From Rhea pennata (Eukaryota; Chordata; Aves; Rheiformes; Rheidae): a DNA stretch of 64,000 nucleotides. The notes under the pieces are model-generated. The model saw nothing but the letters and a program-made list of their open reading frames with translations, searched no databases and had not been told where the DNA came from. The position numbers were made by a program, and so were the translations under genes. Each line of letters starts with the position of its first letter. Positions within the stretch are counted from its first letter, which is position 1. Shown in pieces: positions 37,461-49,839 of this stretch. The stretch spans positions 40,485,053-40,549,052 of the forward strand of contig NC_084702.1 of the NCBI RefSeq assembly GCF_028389875.1. The letters are read 5' to 3'.

Positions 37461-38639
37461 GCTGATTGCGCTGGTGTCACAGACATGGCTTTACTGTTTG
37501 GCAACACCAGCAGAAAGGAGCAAGTAAGTCAGGCTTAGATAAAATCTTTTTCTGTATAATGCCACAATTCCATTAAGTCAGGTAAGAATATACCTGACTT
37601 TAAATACACAGATATTTAGAACAATTCACAAGTTTAAAGAGAGACACATGAATTACTGAACTCTTGGCCATATCACGCCAGTTTGAGACATTCTGCTTTT
37701 TCTCCATGAGCCACTGAAACTAATGAGACCGTTAGTCCTCCAGTAAGGTATTACTAAATGTGAAATTCAGGTAGCAGTGACAGAGGGAAAGAAAGAGAAG
37801 GGACTTTTTACACATCTGGATTTAGATACTGTTTAAGGCAGTATAAAACAAAAGAGCTTCACGCACTCAGAGAAAATACTTGTATATGTGTAAGAAGATA
37901 ATCATATGTATAGAATTGTCACCATGACATGTATTTCTGAAAGCATTGCAGATGGCAACTAACTAAAGAGTGCAGAGAAGTGGAGCAGTCATTCTGAGTT
38001 ACACAATTACACTTGCAAACTTGAATATTCAAATTTGTTTCGATGAATGGGTATGACAAAAGCTGCCAATTTTTGTGCTGCTTTTATTGTAATTTGTCTT
38101 GGATTTTTCAGTTCCATCAGAGATGGTAGAGAATTTCTAGCACCTCATCTAATGTCTAGCACACTCATGAGCAACACAACTGTTGTCAGGTTACTCAGAG
38201 ATGGCTGGGAGCCATCATAAAAATTAAACTTATGACCTTGTGTTCTAGGCCCTGTGATGTGGGAAACTTAGTGGGTTTTATAGGATAAACTACTTCGTAT
38301 CTGTATGCAACAGTTGCTCTTTTTTATTTTTTTGTTAAATCATCTGGCATCTTTTCTCACACCAGTTAATCCTATTTGGAAGGTTTATTCTAGAATTTCT
38401 TTTTTTTTTCTTTTTCTTTTTTTTTTTTCCCCGCAGAAGTAATTTTCAACAGTTACTTAAAGTCAGATTAACTGTTCCCCTTCAGACAATTAACCAGCTA
38501 CTATGCCATTCTGCTTAGAATTACAGCTGAATTAACCACCGTGTCTTTTACCTGTAGGTCCTCTAAGGTCATTTTAGCTGACTGTAACCTTCCACTTAAA
38601 TTTTAAAATTCAACTAGCTCCAGTAAAATTCCAGCTTAC

Positions 38640-38821
38640 ACACATCAGCAACATTCTCTTTGTAGCAGTCATGTTGTCTACTTTCAGGTGCACTTGGCAT
38701 GAAGGGCTGCAATTCTTTGGTCACTAGGAAAAGAAATACAGTCTCTAAAATGCCAAGACCTGGTAGCACTACAAATGCAGGAGAAAGGATGCTCTCTGGG
38801 CAAGCATCAGTGATACTTCTT
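38640..38821 (-). other. Exon-like open segment with two acceptors, unrecognised
   Basis: Minus strand: acceptor TTTTTCTTTCTTCCAG at 38822, a second acceptor TTTCTTTTCCTAG at 38724, and a T/GTAAGC donor. The whole 182 bp are open in one frame (60 codons); the short form reads TKELQPFMPSAPESRQHDCY. Both forms keep the same frame. Unrecognised; may be part of the minus-strand candidate or chance. Confidence 0.25.
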
Positions 38822-38829
38822 CTGGAAGA

Positions 38830-41800
38830 AAGAAAAAGATATCTGCCAATATATAAGATTTTTGCACACAGAACCTCAAAATATTTGAAAAAGGATGCTA
38901 AGAGAACACATCTACGTAGCCTCAGATGCCAAGGAGAGATCTCTATCTCAACAGAAAGAGATTCTCCCAGGTAGTCAAGTTTTTTTTTAGCATGCCAATT
39001 TTAATTTAAAAATATGATTTGAAAATTTAAGCTACAAATATGAATCTTAAGGTGGAGACAACTAGCCTGAAGCTTCTGCTGAGGGGAACACTGCTAGTCA
39101 GAATACAGGCTGGGAAAAAACTTCTTAAAATTAGGAGGTATAAGCATAAGAACATGGGTATGTTCTTAATTTAAAGCAGATGTAAAAGCCTACTAAATAT
39201 AAGATTGCTCAAACAGGAGAAAATGCATGTAAACATTTGAGGCAGAAGTAATTTCTAATTATTGCATGTGCTGAGAATACATGCATGTGGATAGATGAAG
39301 GGATATGTTCAGAGACATTCAGGGCCCAAAGAGGAGCCTAAAGCAAAGGCTTTGGACTCAAGTTCTGTGGGCATGTGAGGGATAAAACTGTTTCCTGTTG
39401 CTCTTGCCTTTAGTACCAGGGATCTTTCAAGCAGTCCTCAATATAGTAAAACTTGAGGCTTGAAATGAAGAGCAGAAAATAGCTGGGTGGATCTTGTTAT
39501 TTGCCCTGGTGCAATACCCTTGGTGTAGTCATTAAAATGTATCCTGAAGTTCTGAATTTGTGGTCAGTGCCTATGGTAAAATACTATTTGTCCAGACAGT
39601 CATCTAGGATGTGCAGTTATTTGTCCATCGAAGTAAATAAAAAAAATAGTGTCTTATATCATTACAGCCTCAATCCTGCCTGTAGCTGGAAGCCCTGGCT
39701 CTCAGTGCTTCCCTCACATGCTTTGCAATAGCAGAAGGAAAAAAAAAATTAGAGAGATGAGATATTTCTGTTCTAAATCAGAGATCATTTCTGTTCTTTT
39801 TTTAAAAAAAGCTTGTTTCTTTATGGGTTGGTCAACACCTCTCAAAGGTGGTTTCCCACTGAAAATCTAATGGATGGTAACTGAATATCAGGAGCAAAGT
39901 TTTAGCTCAAACCAGCCAAGAAGATCATTTGGGCTACATACATATTGGCAAGTAGGGCAGTCCAGTAAGTGTGTATCTATAGAGCAAAATAATTGGTGCT
40001 GAGCTTCAGATATTTCACAATATATTCATTTCAATGTGTTTTATTTCAGACCAATTCTGGACTGATCTGTGAACTAGAAATCCATTAGCAGTCAGAGCAC
40101 CTTCAGGGCATTCCAGGGACACATCTTCTGGTTTGGTGTTATCTGCAGGTAAATCAGTTTGTATGCTTCAAGACTCCTCTGCAGTGTGAAACGTAGCATG
40201 GTATGTGGGAATGATCAGGAGATTTGCTTCAAAATTGCCCTCCTAATCTCATCTAAAATGTAACATAGACACGCGGTTTGCTGCTCTGTCCTTGACAACA
40301 CAGGTCATCAGTTGTACATCTTGCAATAAGTCCACAATTTCCATGCGGTCTTGTGAGTTCTTCCCTTGTTAAAAGTCTTACCTGATTAGAGCTAAGCTTG
40401 CTTGCAAAAGGATTATTTCTGAGCTGAAGTAAAAAGCATCCGGTGTATAGCATATACCTACAGCAGGGTTTACACTCCTCTGAGGCTTGCCAGAGAACAG
40501 CTGTTTCTTATTTTTTAAGTGTAGTGAGAAGGAGACAGATCTGGCAGGAAAACTTAAGAGGTGGAGATGGCTTACGATTTGCACTCCCTTCTTCATGCAA
40601 GGTGTTTGCCTCAAAGAACTTGAAAGCAAACTCGAACAAGGTCTCAAGGCAATATGACACAAATGCAAATGTGATTTTAACAGCTCAAGATTTGGCCAGG
40701 AAGTTCTTACCTGGGGAAATTAAGAAGACATGAGCCTTATTACTGAACTTTTAAATGCTTTGAGCATTTATATTTTTGGTGACCAAGGACACTTTATTTT
40801 TCAGAAAGGAGTAACTCCACAAATTAGAGGACAATAAGGGATTTAGAGTCATCAGTATGCTTATTTGATGATAATACGTCCTGAAATAAGTCTGGTCTGA
40901 AACTACTCTTACACCAGTATCACAGCTGGCAAGAGCACTTTCCGGAGTGCAGTTAGAGGTGGCCCTGACAGCCAGTCTGAATTGTCATGTTGCACATTCC
41001 ATGGTTTAAACAGTAATTTGTTTTGCAATCTCTGCATCACCGATTCTGATGTGTTTGTCCAGAATGTTTAATATTTGAAGAAGTCAATATTTAAAGAGAT
41101 CTGTGAGAGCAAATAAAACCTTCAGGCAGCTTGAAAGTTAATATGTCACACACACTGATGGTGATACAGAACTAGAACTGTCACTAGGCATGCTGTCAGT
41201 GCCTCTATTAAGACAAGAAATTACAGCGCCACAGAGTAAGACCCATGAGAGAGACTATTTAAAACTTCTGACGCAGTTTCTGAGTATCTTAGTAAAGTTC
41301 ACCGGAGCTTAAAGAAATAACTGCATTTGTTAATCTCATTCAAGACAAGCAGGGGAACAAAATAGTACGAGTAGTACAAAACAGGGTATATAGGGTTTGC
41401 CAGCGTGGAGAAATGAATGTCCCATCTGCTCTGCCTCCTTCTCCGAGTCAGTGTGGGAAAAATAGGCATTTATATTGAAGGCCTGTAGATACACTACTGC
41501 TCTCAGTAATGGCTATAAAAGTTGCCACAAGATCTTCCTGCAGCATCCCTGTTTTGAAGTAGCAGTCGTGTTTGGCATTTTTTAAGTAATGTTGGAATAA
41601 TCAGAGCAGCAAGTACGTAGGTTGTGCTGACTATAGGGAAATACAAAGGCAGATGGCAACAAAAGCTGGTACTACAAGTGCAGAAATCAGCACAGATACA
41701 TAACAGAATAAACAGAGGAAGAAAAAGTCAGTGGAATCCTTTTGTGTGCAGATGACTTAAGGTTAGCAGGTTTTGCCTTTGCTAACCATGCAGATTCTGG

Positions 41801-44800
41801 GCAGCTGCTCCTCCTAGCTCACTCCCTCTATCTGACAGGCCTTTCTACAGAAAAGGTCTGCGGCAGTGATGCTGTCAACTACAACCTTATTCTTCTTCCA
41901 CACACTGTTCTGAGTGAAGGGAAGCCTTTAACAGTGGGCAGATGAAAGATATCTGAGTAAATACCACAATTATCAGAATTTCAAAGGTTTTTTTTTCTCC
42001 TACTTTTACTTTTAAAAACAAGTAGAGAGAGGACTTCTGATTTTCTATGATACATCAAATACACGTATATAATATTTTCATCAGACTTTACGTCACCTCC
42101 CTCCTGCAAGCACAGAGAGAATTATCTCACTGAATTGGAAAAGCACTCCTTGAACCTAAAATTGCTGAAGTCAAAGCATCAGGTTAAGCATCACGGCACA
42201 GTGTATCTGTTATGCAAACACCAAAGATCCTTAATGTTTTACTTTTTCTAAATAAAAATTTTCTAAATAAATACCATTGTTTCCAAATACTGCAAGTAGT
42301 TTTGATATTCTGAGGGAGGAGAAGATTTTTAAAAAATCCTGCCTATTAACAAGAAAGTTCAGTGTTTCAAGTTAGAAGGATCTTTCACTAAAATTCCTAA
42401 AAATCAAAGCTGATAATGTCTTTCCTTTCTTGTCAATAATTTTTATGTAAAGGGAGGAGGAAATACAGTTTAACACTTCCAAATACCACCTTTAAGAAAT
42501 AGGAGGATCTGGTCTGGGCCCTAACTTGAACCTTGCAAGTTAGATTGTCCACAGTCTCTGTAAGATACAAAGAGTTGCTTGTAAGTTGAAAAGAGAAACA
42601 GAATGAGATTTATAAAATCTTCTGAATACTCAAGTCTCTACACTTTCGCTCTCTCCCAAATCCAGTTAAAGTTCCTTGCCATTCTAAACATACATATGTG
42701 TATTGAAGCACCTGTCAAAACATTATTTGGTTTTCTTTGAGTGTTACATTTTTAAGAAAGCTGAAAGCTTCCTGCCACAACCTGTCTTACCATCTTTCCA
42801 CAGTCTCAACTTTTTGTTATGCTTTCCTCCTATGCTCTTAGTTTATGCTCTATTGTTCTTGTTGACACTTTTCCCACATTTGATGCCCTTTTAAACCAAG
42901 GCTCTGTTCCCTGGGATAACCAAGAACTCCAATCATGAAAAACTTAACATAACATTATTGCTTTGTGAATGGTCAAGTGGCTGACAGAAGCAACCAATAT
43001 AACAGAGCAGATGCCTTCTTGCACCAAGGCAAAGATAACTAATGTATCCAGAAAATAACAGCAGCCTTTAAGGAAACATTTAATCTCTGTTCTCCCGTGC
43101 AAATCTCAACAACACAGTAAAAGGAACACATACTACAATTAATGATTTACATATTTATAACCCAATCCTCTTGACCTTTGTTAGCCAAAAACACCTGAGT
43201 AAACCAATCTGTATGCTCAAATTTCTTGTAACACCTGGGAATGTGACATAGGCTTTTTAAAAATTCGGTAGGGAAGTAGTTGTTTTGTTTTTCAAGGTAA
43301 CACAATGGAGAAAAATAGAAATAATAAGAGAATTTAACACGAAAATAGCAAGTGGTAAATGGTACCTCCAAAATACAAAAAGCTACTTTGCTTGTGCGGT
43401 TGCACACTTCAGTTTTGCAATGATAAGAAGTTGTTTGTTCGTTCTCATCCATGCAACCATCTCTTGTTTTCCTCATTTTGCTTCCCAGCAAAGAGCTGAC
43501 TGGATGAAAAAGGTTGATCAGTAATTCTGAGGATTATAGCTGCACTGATCACTGCACTGATTGCAAGTTAATGGTCATTAAAATTTCATATTATCTTTGC
43601 AGGAGTTCTTTGGACAGAACACAGTCTGACTATTTCCAATTCTTAAAATAGCAAGCACATCCTAAAGGACTGTTCAAAAAATATAACTACACTTTTTGAT
43701 GACTACCTCTTTTGGATTTATCCATCTACTGAAATGAAAGAAATCTGAAAGCCAGTGTTAATCTACTGGGGAGCTCCTAGCACCCTTGAATATGGGCAGG
43801 ATTTCTTTTTTTGCATATTTCTCACTGAAGCTCCTTCAACCTGCAGCTAGTGTTTGGTCTTGAACTAAGATAGTCAGTGATGTTTGTAAATTTTACAGTT
43901 GCATGTAGTATAATGATTACTTAGAAGTATATTTGTGTCACTGTAGCAATGGAAGGTCATATGAACATGGCAAAAAGAAAAGTCATTAAGAAGAAGAAAA
44001 ATACCTCTGCCTCTCAGGAACTAAAATCTCCACTAGAGCCAATGAAGAAATTTCAGCCTACTCTTAGTATACTGTTTTAGAGACTAAAAGTAAACCAGAA
44101 TCCATGACCACTGTGGATTTCTTTAGCCCTACCTACAATCTCTAGATGTTGTCATATCAAAGCTTTTAACTGAGTAAACCCATCTATGCTTCTGCATTTG
44201 AGTCAATACGCCTGATTATGCACACCCTCCTGATAAAACTAAAGTATATAATAAAATGTTTGATCAGCATAAATGCATGCTTTGGGTGCTAGAGCACAGT
44301 GTTTGCCTGGAAACAAATTGGAGAATTTTAACAGGGAAAAATGACTGCTGCACCAGCAATCACCAGCAATTTGGAAGGCTGTTTTTGTGTGGATGTGTTA
44401 GGTACACAGGAAGTGCTGCAGGGTGATGCCTGTCTGACGACATATAATATGCAGAGGCGGTCTGAAAAAATAATTGCTAGAGAGGTTTTGGATGGATATA
44501 GAAGACTGATTGTTATTCTACCCTGAAAAGTCTAAGATATATAACTTTAGACTTGGGAGCTTGTTCGACAATTACTGGGAGAAAAAAAGGATATCTTCTT
44601 GAGTTCCTAGGTAGGATGCAATCTTAATAAATCTCCTGTAAAAGCTTTATTTTCATTCTGATAATTTGTTATTGAAGATAAATAACAATTAGTAAAAAGC
44701 CACTGTAACCAGAATTTTAAGTAACCTATCAAAGACTTTTTTTTCCCCTCTTCATAAATTAATTTTTACTCTTCTCAGTTGTGGCATCACTGTTTCTTTT

Positions 44801-47800
44801 GTTCTTCATGCTCTGGATCCACAACATAAAGAGGATCTAAATTCCTGAAGCAAAACAAAATTGAAGCTTCTCTATATGCAACAAAAAGTATAAACAAAAT
44901 ACAAAGAGGAAACCTAGTGTTCTTCACTTACAGATTACTTCAGGAAAAGTGAATGACATAAATCTCATATCAGATAAAGCTGATTCCATTGCATTTAACT
45001 TGGCTGATACACTTAATCCATTATATGAACAGATCTCCATGAGGAGGGAATGGTATCAGGAGAATGGCATTAGAGAGTAAATAAAACTAGTAGTTCTTTG
45101 ACTGATTGTAGTGCCTCAATACACATTTATAAATCAGCTTTCTGTTAAAATCAGGAGAGAAGAAAGGGAAAAAAAACCTCTTTTATTTCATATATGTATT
45201 ATTTCACGTATTTCCATACGTAGAAAGTTAGCAGTCTAATCTAAAACACTCCAAAGACGTTTTCTTTGACCTTAATTGACTGGCAAAGGCACAGCTATAG
45301 TACAGGTGACCCTTTGTTTGTCAAGGAGATAAAATCCAAGTTTGAGTTAAAGCTCTTAACTAACCTGAGTTTCAGTGCTGTGCACCAATCTCTCTGAAAT
45401 GCTGTAAGTACTGTTACTGCAGTGAATGACTGAAGTCATTATTTCCCAGTTACCTGCTGCCTAACTGGGGAGAAAACATGGCCTAAGAATATCAATGGGC
45501 ATTTTGCCACTGACTTTCTTTGCAGTCTGAATTTCACCCACAGCCTTCTGAATTATTTTCTGAATTTCTCAAAAAAATATTTTTTCCTTTTCACTGAGTT
45601 TTTCAAAATGTAAGACATTAGCCTTCATCTTCCATTCCAGTGCTATTGCTTTTCCTGAATTGAACATCTCCGTTGATTTACCCGAATGAGACTTAAAAAG
45701 GAAGTAAACAAAGTTTAAGTTCTGAAAAAAAAACTTTTTATGTCTTTGCTACATATGAAAGAGTAAGTGCAAAATACATGTCAAAAGGACAGAAGAGCAT
45801 CATTTCAGGAAAGAGAACAACTAAAACTCAGAGGCCCTACACTTGACACATTGGAAGTGTAGCTGAATGATCTAGCCAAGCTATTGGGGAATTTCGGGAA
45901 GGTAAATGTTAACCTAACATATTCAACTATATCTTCCTTCGAAATGAATCTCTTCAAAGGGGAAAAATTTAACAAGTTTGCTTAAGTGAATGACTGTAGG
46001 AACAAGTGAACTTCTCCGTTTTTTCATTAAAGCAAATACACACCCTGTTTTCTAGCTGTTTTCTAGAAATCACTAGTGATTTCTGTTGTCCAGAAAGATA
46101 CTGGTTCTTTCTCTCTCTTTGTTTTTGTGGGGGTAGGGGTGGGATATTATCTTAGCATTAAAAGTACACATAATAGTGTGTTTAGCATCAATTCAGAGAG
46201 ACATTCTTTAGGAACAACAGCATATAACATCACCGCTCACAACTGCTTAATTTTATAACAAATAAGCAATGTAGGTCCCACTTTTGTCCAAACTCAGTTT
46301 CTGATTACATCTATTTCCCAAGAGAAATCATTTGCTACTATTTCCACTTTGCAAAGCAAATACAAACCTGCTCCATTTTGCATTCCCTTTGCAGAGGTGT
46401 AAATTACTTAGCAATTACACAACATACAATGTGTTCCATTATATAACTGCATATGTTTCCTATTTTAATCAGTGGGGTAAATAACTAATTGCATAAATAC
46501 ACAACTTAAAAACATACCCATATGGAAAAAACACAGAGAACATCTTTATTTTCATGACTTCCCTAACCTCAGATAGACCTCATGTTCAGTGACATAATTT
46601 TTGCCAGCAGTGACACTCTATCTAGTTAACTGGTTCACTTTTTTTTACTCTCTAAGAAATTTCCTGAGTTGTAAAAGTTTGTAAAATTCTGCTTTAGAAA
46701 TTATTGAGGACAGAATTTGGTGCCCCAAGATAGGTAACCTGTAGGCACAGACAATCAGACAGCTGCATTAGAAGTATTACATATTGATCTGTGGTAAACT
46801 TTGGATACCTCCAAATTCAAGCATGTGATCCTTTTGGACTTGGAAGAACTGAACTCACAGTGAAATGATTAGTTATTTCTAGAGAGCAAAATTGAATATA
46901 TATTTTTTTCTACTTGTATTCCTTTGTGTTCTTGGACAGATTAGTCAGAACTGAAGAGTTACATCTCTGTGTAACATTGATGAAATAGAAAAGTCTTGTT
47001 GAAGACAGCCATGCTGGATTCCTCTTCTCCTCAATTTATGGCTAACATTCTGAATAGACAAAGATAGGGAAGACAAAATCCTTTATTTGACACACACAGA
47101 AAGCTAAGAATAACCAACAGTAAGTGATAATCTCCAGAGAAGTTATATATAGGTTTTAAAACAGAAAACAATGTATAGACAGGAAAGAAATCTAATTATT
47201 TTGTAAAGGTTCTCTCTTCCATTTGTAAACTTGCTCTCATGAAAAGTATTATTCATAGCCTCAATTTTATTTTTTTTCATTTGTCCATGCCCAAAGTTGC
47301 TACACAAATGCAAACCAATCACATGGTCACTGTTCCAGGAAGAAAGAAGAGTATGTTTTTTCTCATGTTCTATCACTTTTTGCAACCTCTAGAATATTAA
47401 AAATGTACAGATGTAACACAGATGTAAAGAGCATATTGTATATCAGGAAGTGAAAGAAGCTGCCTAATCTCTTCATCACCAGAACCACCCATATCAGCAT
47501 CCAGACCTTCAGGCTGTGATAATGATACTTTCTACCATTTTTGCAAATGCACCCCTATAGTCTAAACAGCAAAGTCCTCACTAGCTTGTAACAACGACAA
47601 CATAGAGACATAGGGCAGGAATAGGTACAGAACTGAATTTCCTCTTGAGCTCTCTTACTCCTCTTGCTGTGCCTCATGTGTCAGAACTTTTCTGTTGTTG
47701 AACAGAGATTACTAGAAATAAATTCTTCTGAAGCAGACAGGCTTTTGTTTAGTTTTGACACCAGGCTCCCAGCCCAGTCTTGAGCAGTCAGCACTGAGAA

Positions 47801-49290
47801 AGCTCTGTGCTTCTGTGGTCTACTTCTTTTTCAGAGACTTCTTATGTGAGCCAGTTTGTAGTAAAGAGAACTATTTTCTGAAAGAACATGTTCCCAGTTG
47901 AGAATCTACATTATCAGTCTAGCATAGTCTCTGAGACTTCTGTCAGATTAGGCTTTAGATTTAGACGCACTGTAGATCATTCTTAGGCTGGGCACATATA
48001 TGCGTATTTCTTGATGCGTACTAGTTTTATAGCAAATCAGAGACACTGTTTTCTTGTACTGCTTTCCTACTCATCCTTACTCTCTTTTTACACAAATGGG
48101 TGAAAAAAAAAGGGTGTGCATATATACACATGCTGCAGAAATCATTTTCATCCTATTTTGTCTTGTCTCTTCTTTCTCAAATAGGAAGACATGTGATTCT
48201 ATGGCTTATCTTCTGTCACAACCATGACTTAACCATAGGAAATCCAAGATTGTTCTATGCTCTTAACTAATCAGCGTGTTGCCCATCAATTTGTAGACAT
48301 GCAGGAGTCCAAATAATTTGGTGGTTTTCCACTTCCCCTCTTTTTCACTTCCAGAAGACTATGTCTTTGTACATGTCTACAAACTGACACACTTACTAGG
48401 ATTAAGATTTCTGGCATGCTCACATCACTCTAATATGTTTGAGAGGTATTTCGTGTTAACTATTGAAGTGCATTCCTTTCCTATTTTCTTAGTGACAATA
48501 GTAGATAATCCCTCTTACCTATTACTTAAAGTTGTCATCACCTAGCACCTAAGTTCTGAGTATTTTTAACTAGTCCTCACTTGTTACATATTTTTGTTGC
48601 ATGCTTTGGTGAATCATATGAATACTGTTTAAGTGCGACTTTTACTACAAAATACACTTTAGAGACCTTTCACTTCATTTGCAGTTAAAAACAGAAGAAT
48701 GAGCGCTACTAAGCGATCATGTGTTTCTTCCTCTAACTGTATGGCGTAAGTTCCAAAATGCAATTTCATGGATTTGTATCCCATTCTGCAGAATGGCTAG
48801 GCATTTTACAGCTATGAACTCCTAGGTGGTGACTTTTCTTAGTTTCAATTCCACTGAAGCTGCTTGCTTTTCCTCTTAATCTTGTTTTTCCCCATTATTA
48901 TTCCACTTGAAGCTACACATTCTGTTCTCTCCTCTTGACACTGCTACATGTATTTTTCTCAGCTCTATTTAATGGCTAATCTTTGTCTAGATTTCATCTG
49001 CTATAATTTGCCACATGCATGAGGCTTGGACCTCTGTTTTTAAGCACTTTGATAATTTATTGCTTTTCCTGAAGTTTGTATATTCTTAAAGAATACCTGA
49101 ATGTACCAGTCAAATATCTTAAAAGCAACAAAACACACAAAATAAATGAGAAAAGTCATAAAACAAAAAGCCAGCTGATTCACAGCATAGCTGATTATTT
49201 TGTTTCACAGTACACTAAAAACTCTGTTGCTGTATGTTAGATTAAATGCGAAAGCTCCCCTTTGGCTTAGAATACTTAGGATACTAATGC
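38830..49290. other. AT-rich spacer, nothing assigned
   Basis: Ten kilobases without a recognised gene. Minus-strand open frames at 43147-43491 and 47143-47385 lack convincing splice donors. A plus-strand segment at 48684-48746 has good splice sites but only 20 codons. Confidence 0.35.
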
Positions 49291-49294
49291 TTAC

Positions 49295-49511
49295 CTAGAA
49301 TCTCTTTTAAATTCAATACCCACTTCTCTATTACCTAAAATGAAGACAGATGTTTTTTGAATCAACAGACTACACTTGGGGGTGAGATAGTATACCACAC
49401 AGTTATCTTTATCATTTACATGAAATTCTGTGATGCTTCCATCAGGAAATGTAATGGTAGCATATTTATTAGCGCGCTGGTCTTGTTGAAGGCTTTGTTT
49501 GTTACCGCTCC
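49295..49511 (-). CDS. Candidate internal coding exon, minus strand, unrecognised protein
   Basis: A 217-bp segment with acceptor GTGATTATTGTTTTTAG and donor AG/GTAAGC. One frame is open for 71 codons plus split codons at both ends. The product reads like a beta-rich domain: KYATITFPDGSITEFHVNDK, then CVVYYLTPKCSLLIQK and GIEFKRDSR. The short FPDG turn between strands recalls repeats in axonemal and centriolar proteins, but I cannot name a family. It lies between CDO1 and TMED7, where I know of no gene in mammals. It is the strongest single exon candidate in the spacer. Chance cannot be excluded without a protein search. Confidence 0.45.
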
Positions 49512-49767
49512 CTAAAAACAATAATCACAAAACAACAGAAAGTAACAGACCAACATCTATTTTTGTACAAAGGTGTTATTGGTCTTTTAAAACCTGTCTA
49601 TTACTTATGTAGCCACAATACTGCTTAAATAATTTAATCAAAACAAATTTTCTGGAGAGAATGACATCTTTTATTAGACTAACTATATGTAGTTTAAATG
49701 AGTAGGCTATTTTTTGAGAGTTTTATACCATGTCCTAAGTACTTTCTTTAAATCTCAGCAGATAAAC

Positions 49768-49838
49768 CTGCATGTATTAAAGAACATATCTCTCTTCCAT
49801 TAGGACAGCATAATGGCATTACCAAAACTAGGCCCTGT
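49768..49838 (-). other. Exon-like segment just upstream of 49511, phase-compatible
   Basis: Minus strand: acceptor TTCTGTTTTTTCCCCTAG, 71 bp, donor GCAG/GTTTAT. The open frame includes GLVLVMPLCCPNGREICSLI. It leaves one base, exactly what the exon at 49295-49511 takes. Confidence 0.28.
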
Positions 49839-49839
49839 C

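Noticed and set aside
43147-43491. 114-codon minus-strand frame
   Set aside because: No paired splice sites and no domain; aromatic-rich as expected for AT-rich noise.
47143-47385. 80-codon minus-strand frame with an acceptor that fits the 49.3-kb exon
   Set aside because: No acceptable donor and low-complexity residues; not counted as an exon.
48684-48746. Plus-strand exon with an ATG (MSATKRSCVSSSNCMA) and a GTAAGT donor
   Set aside because: 63 bp, no partner exon found on the plus strand, family unknown.
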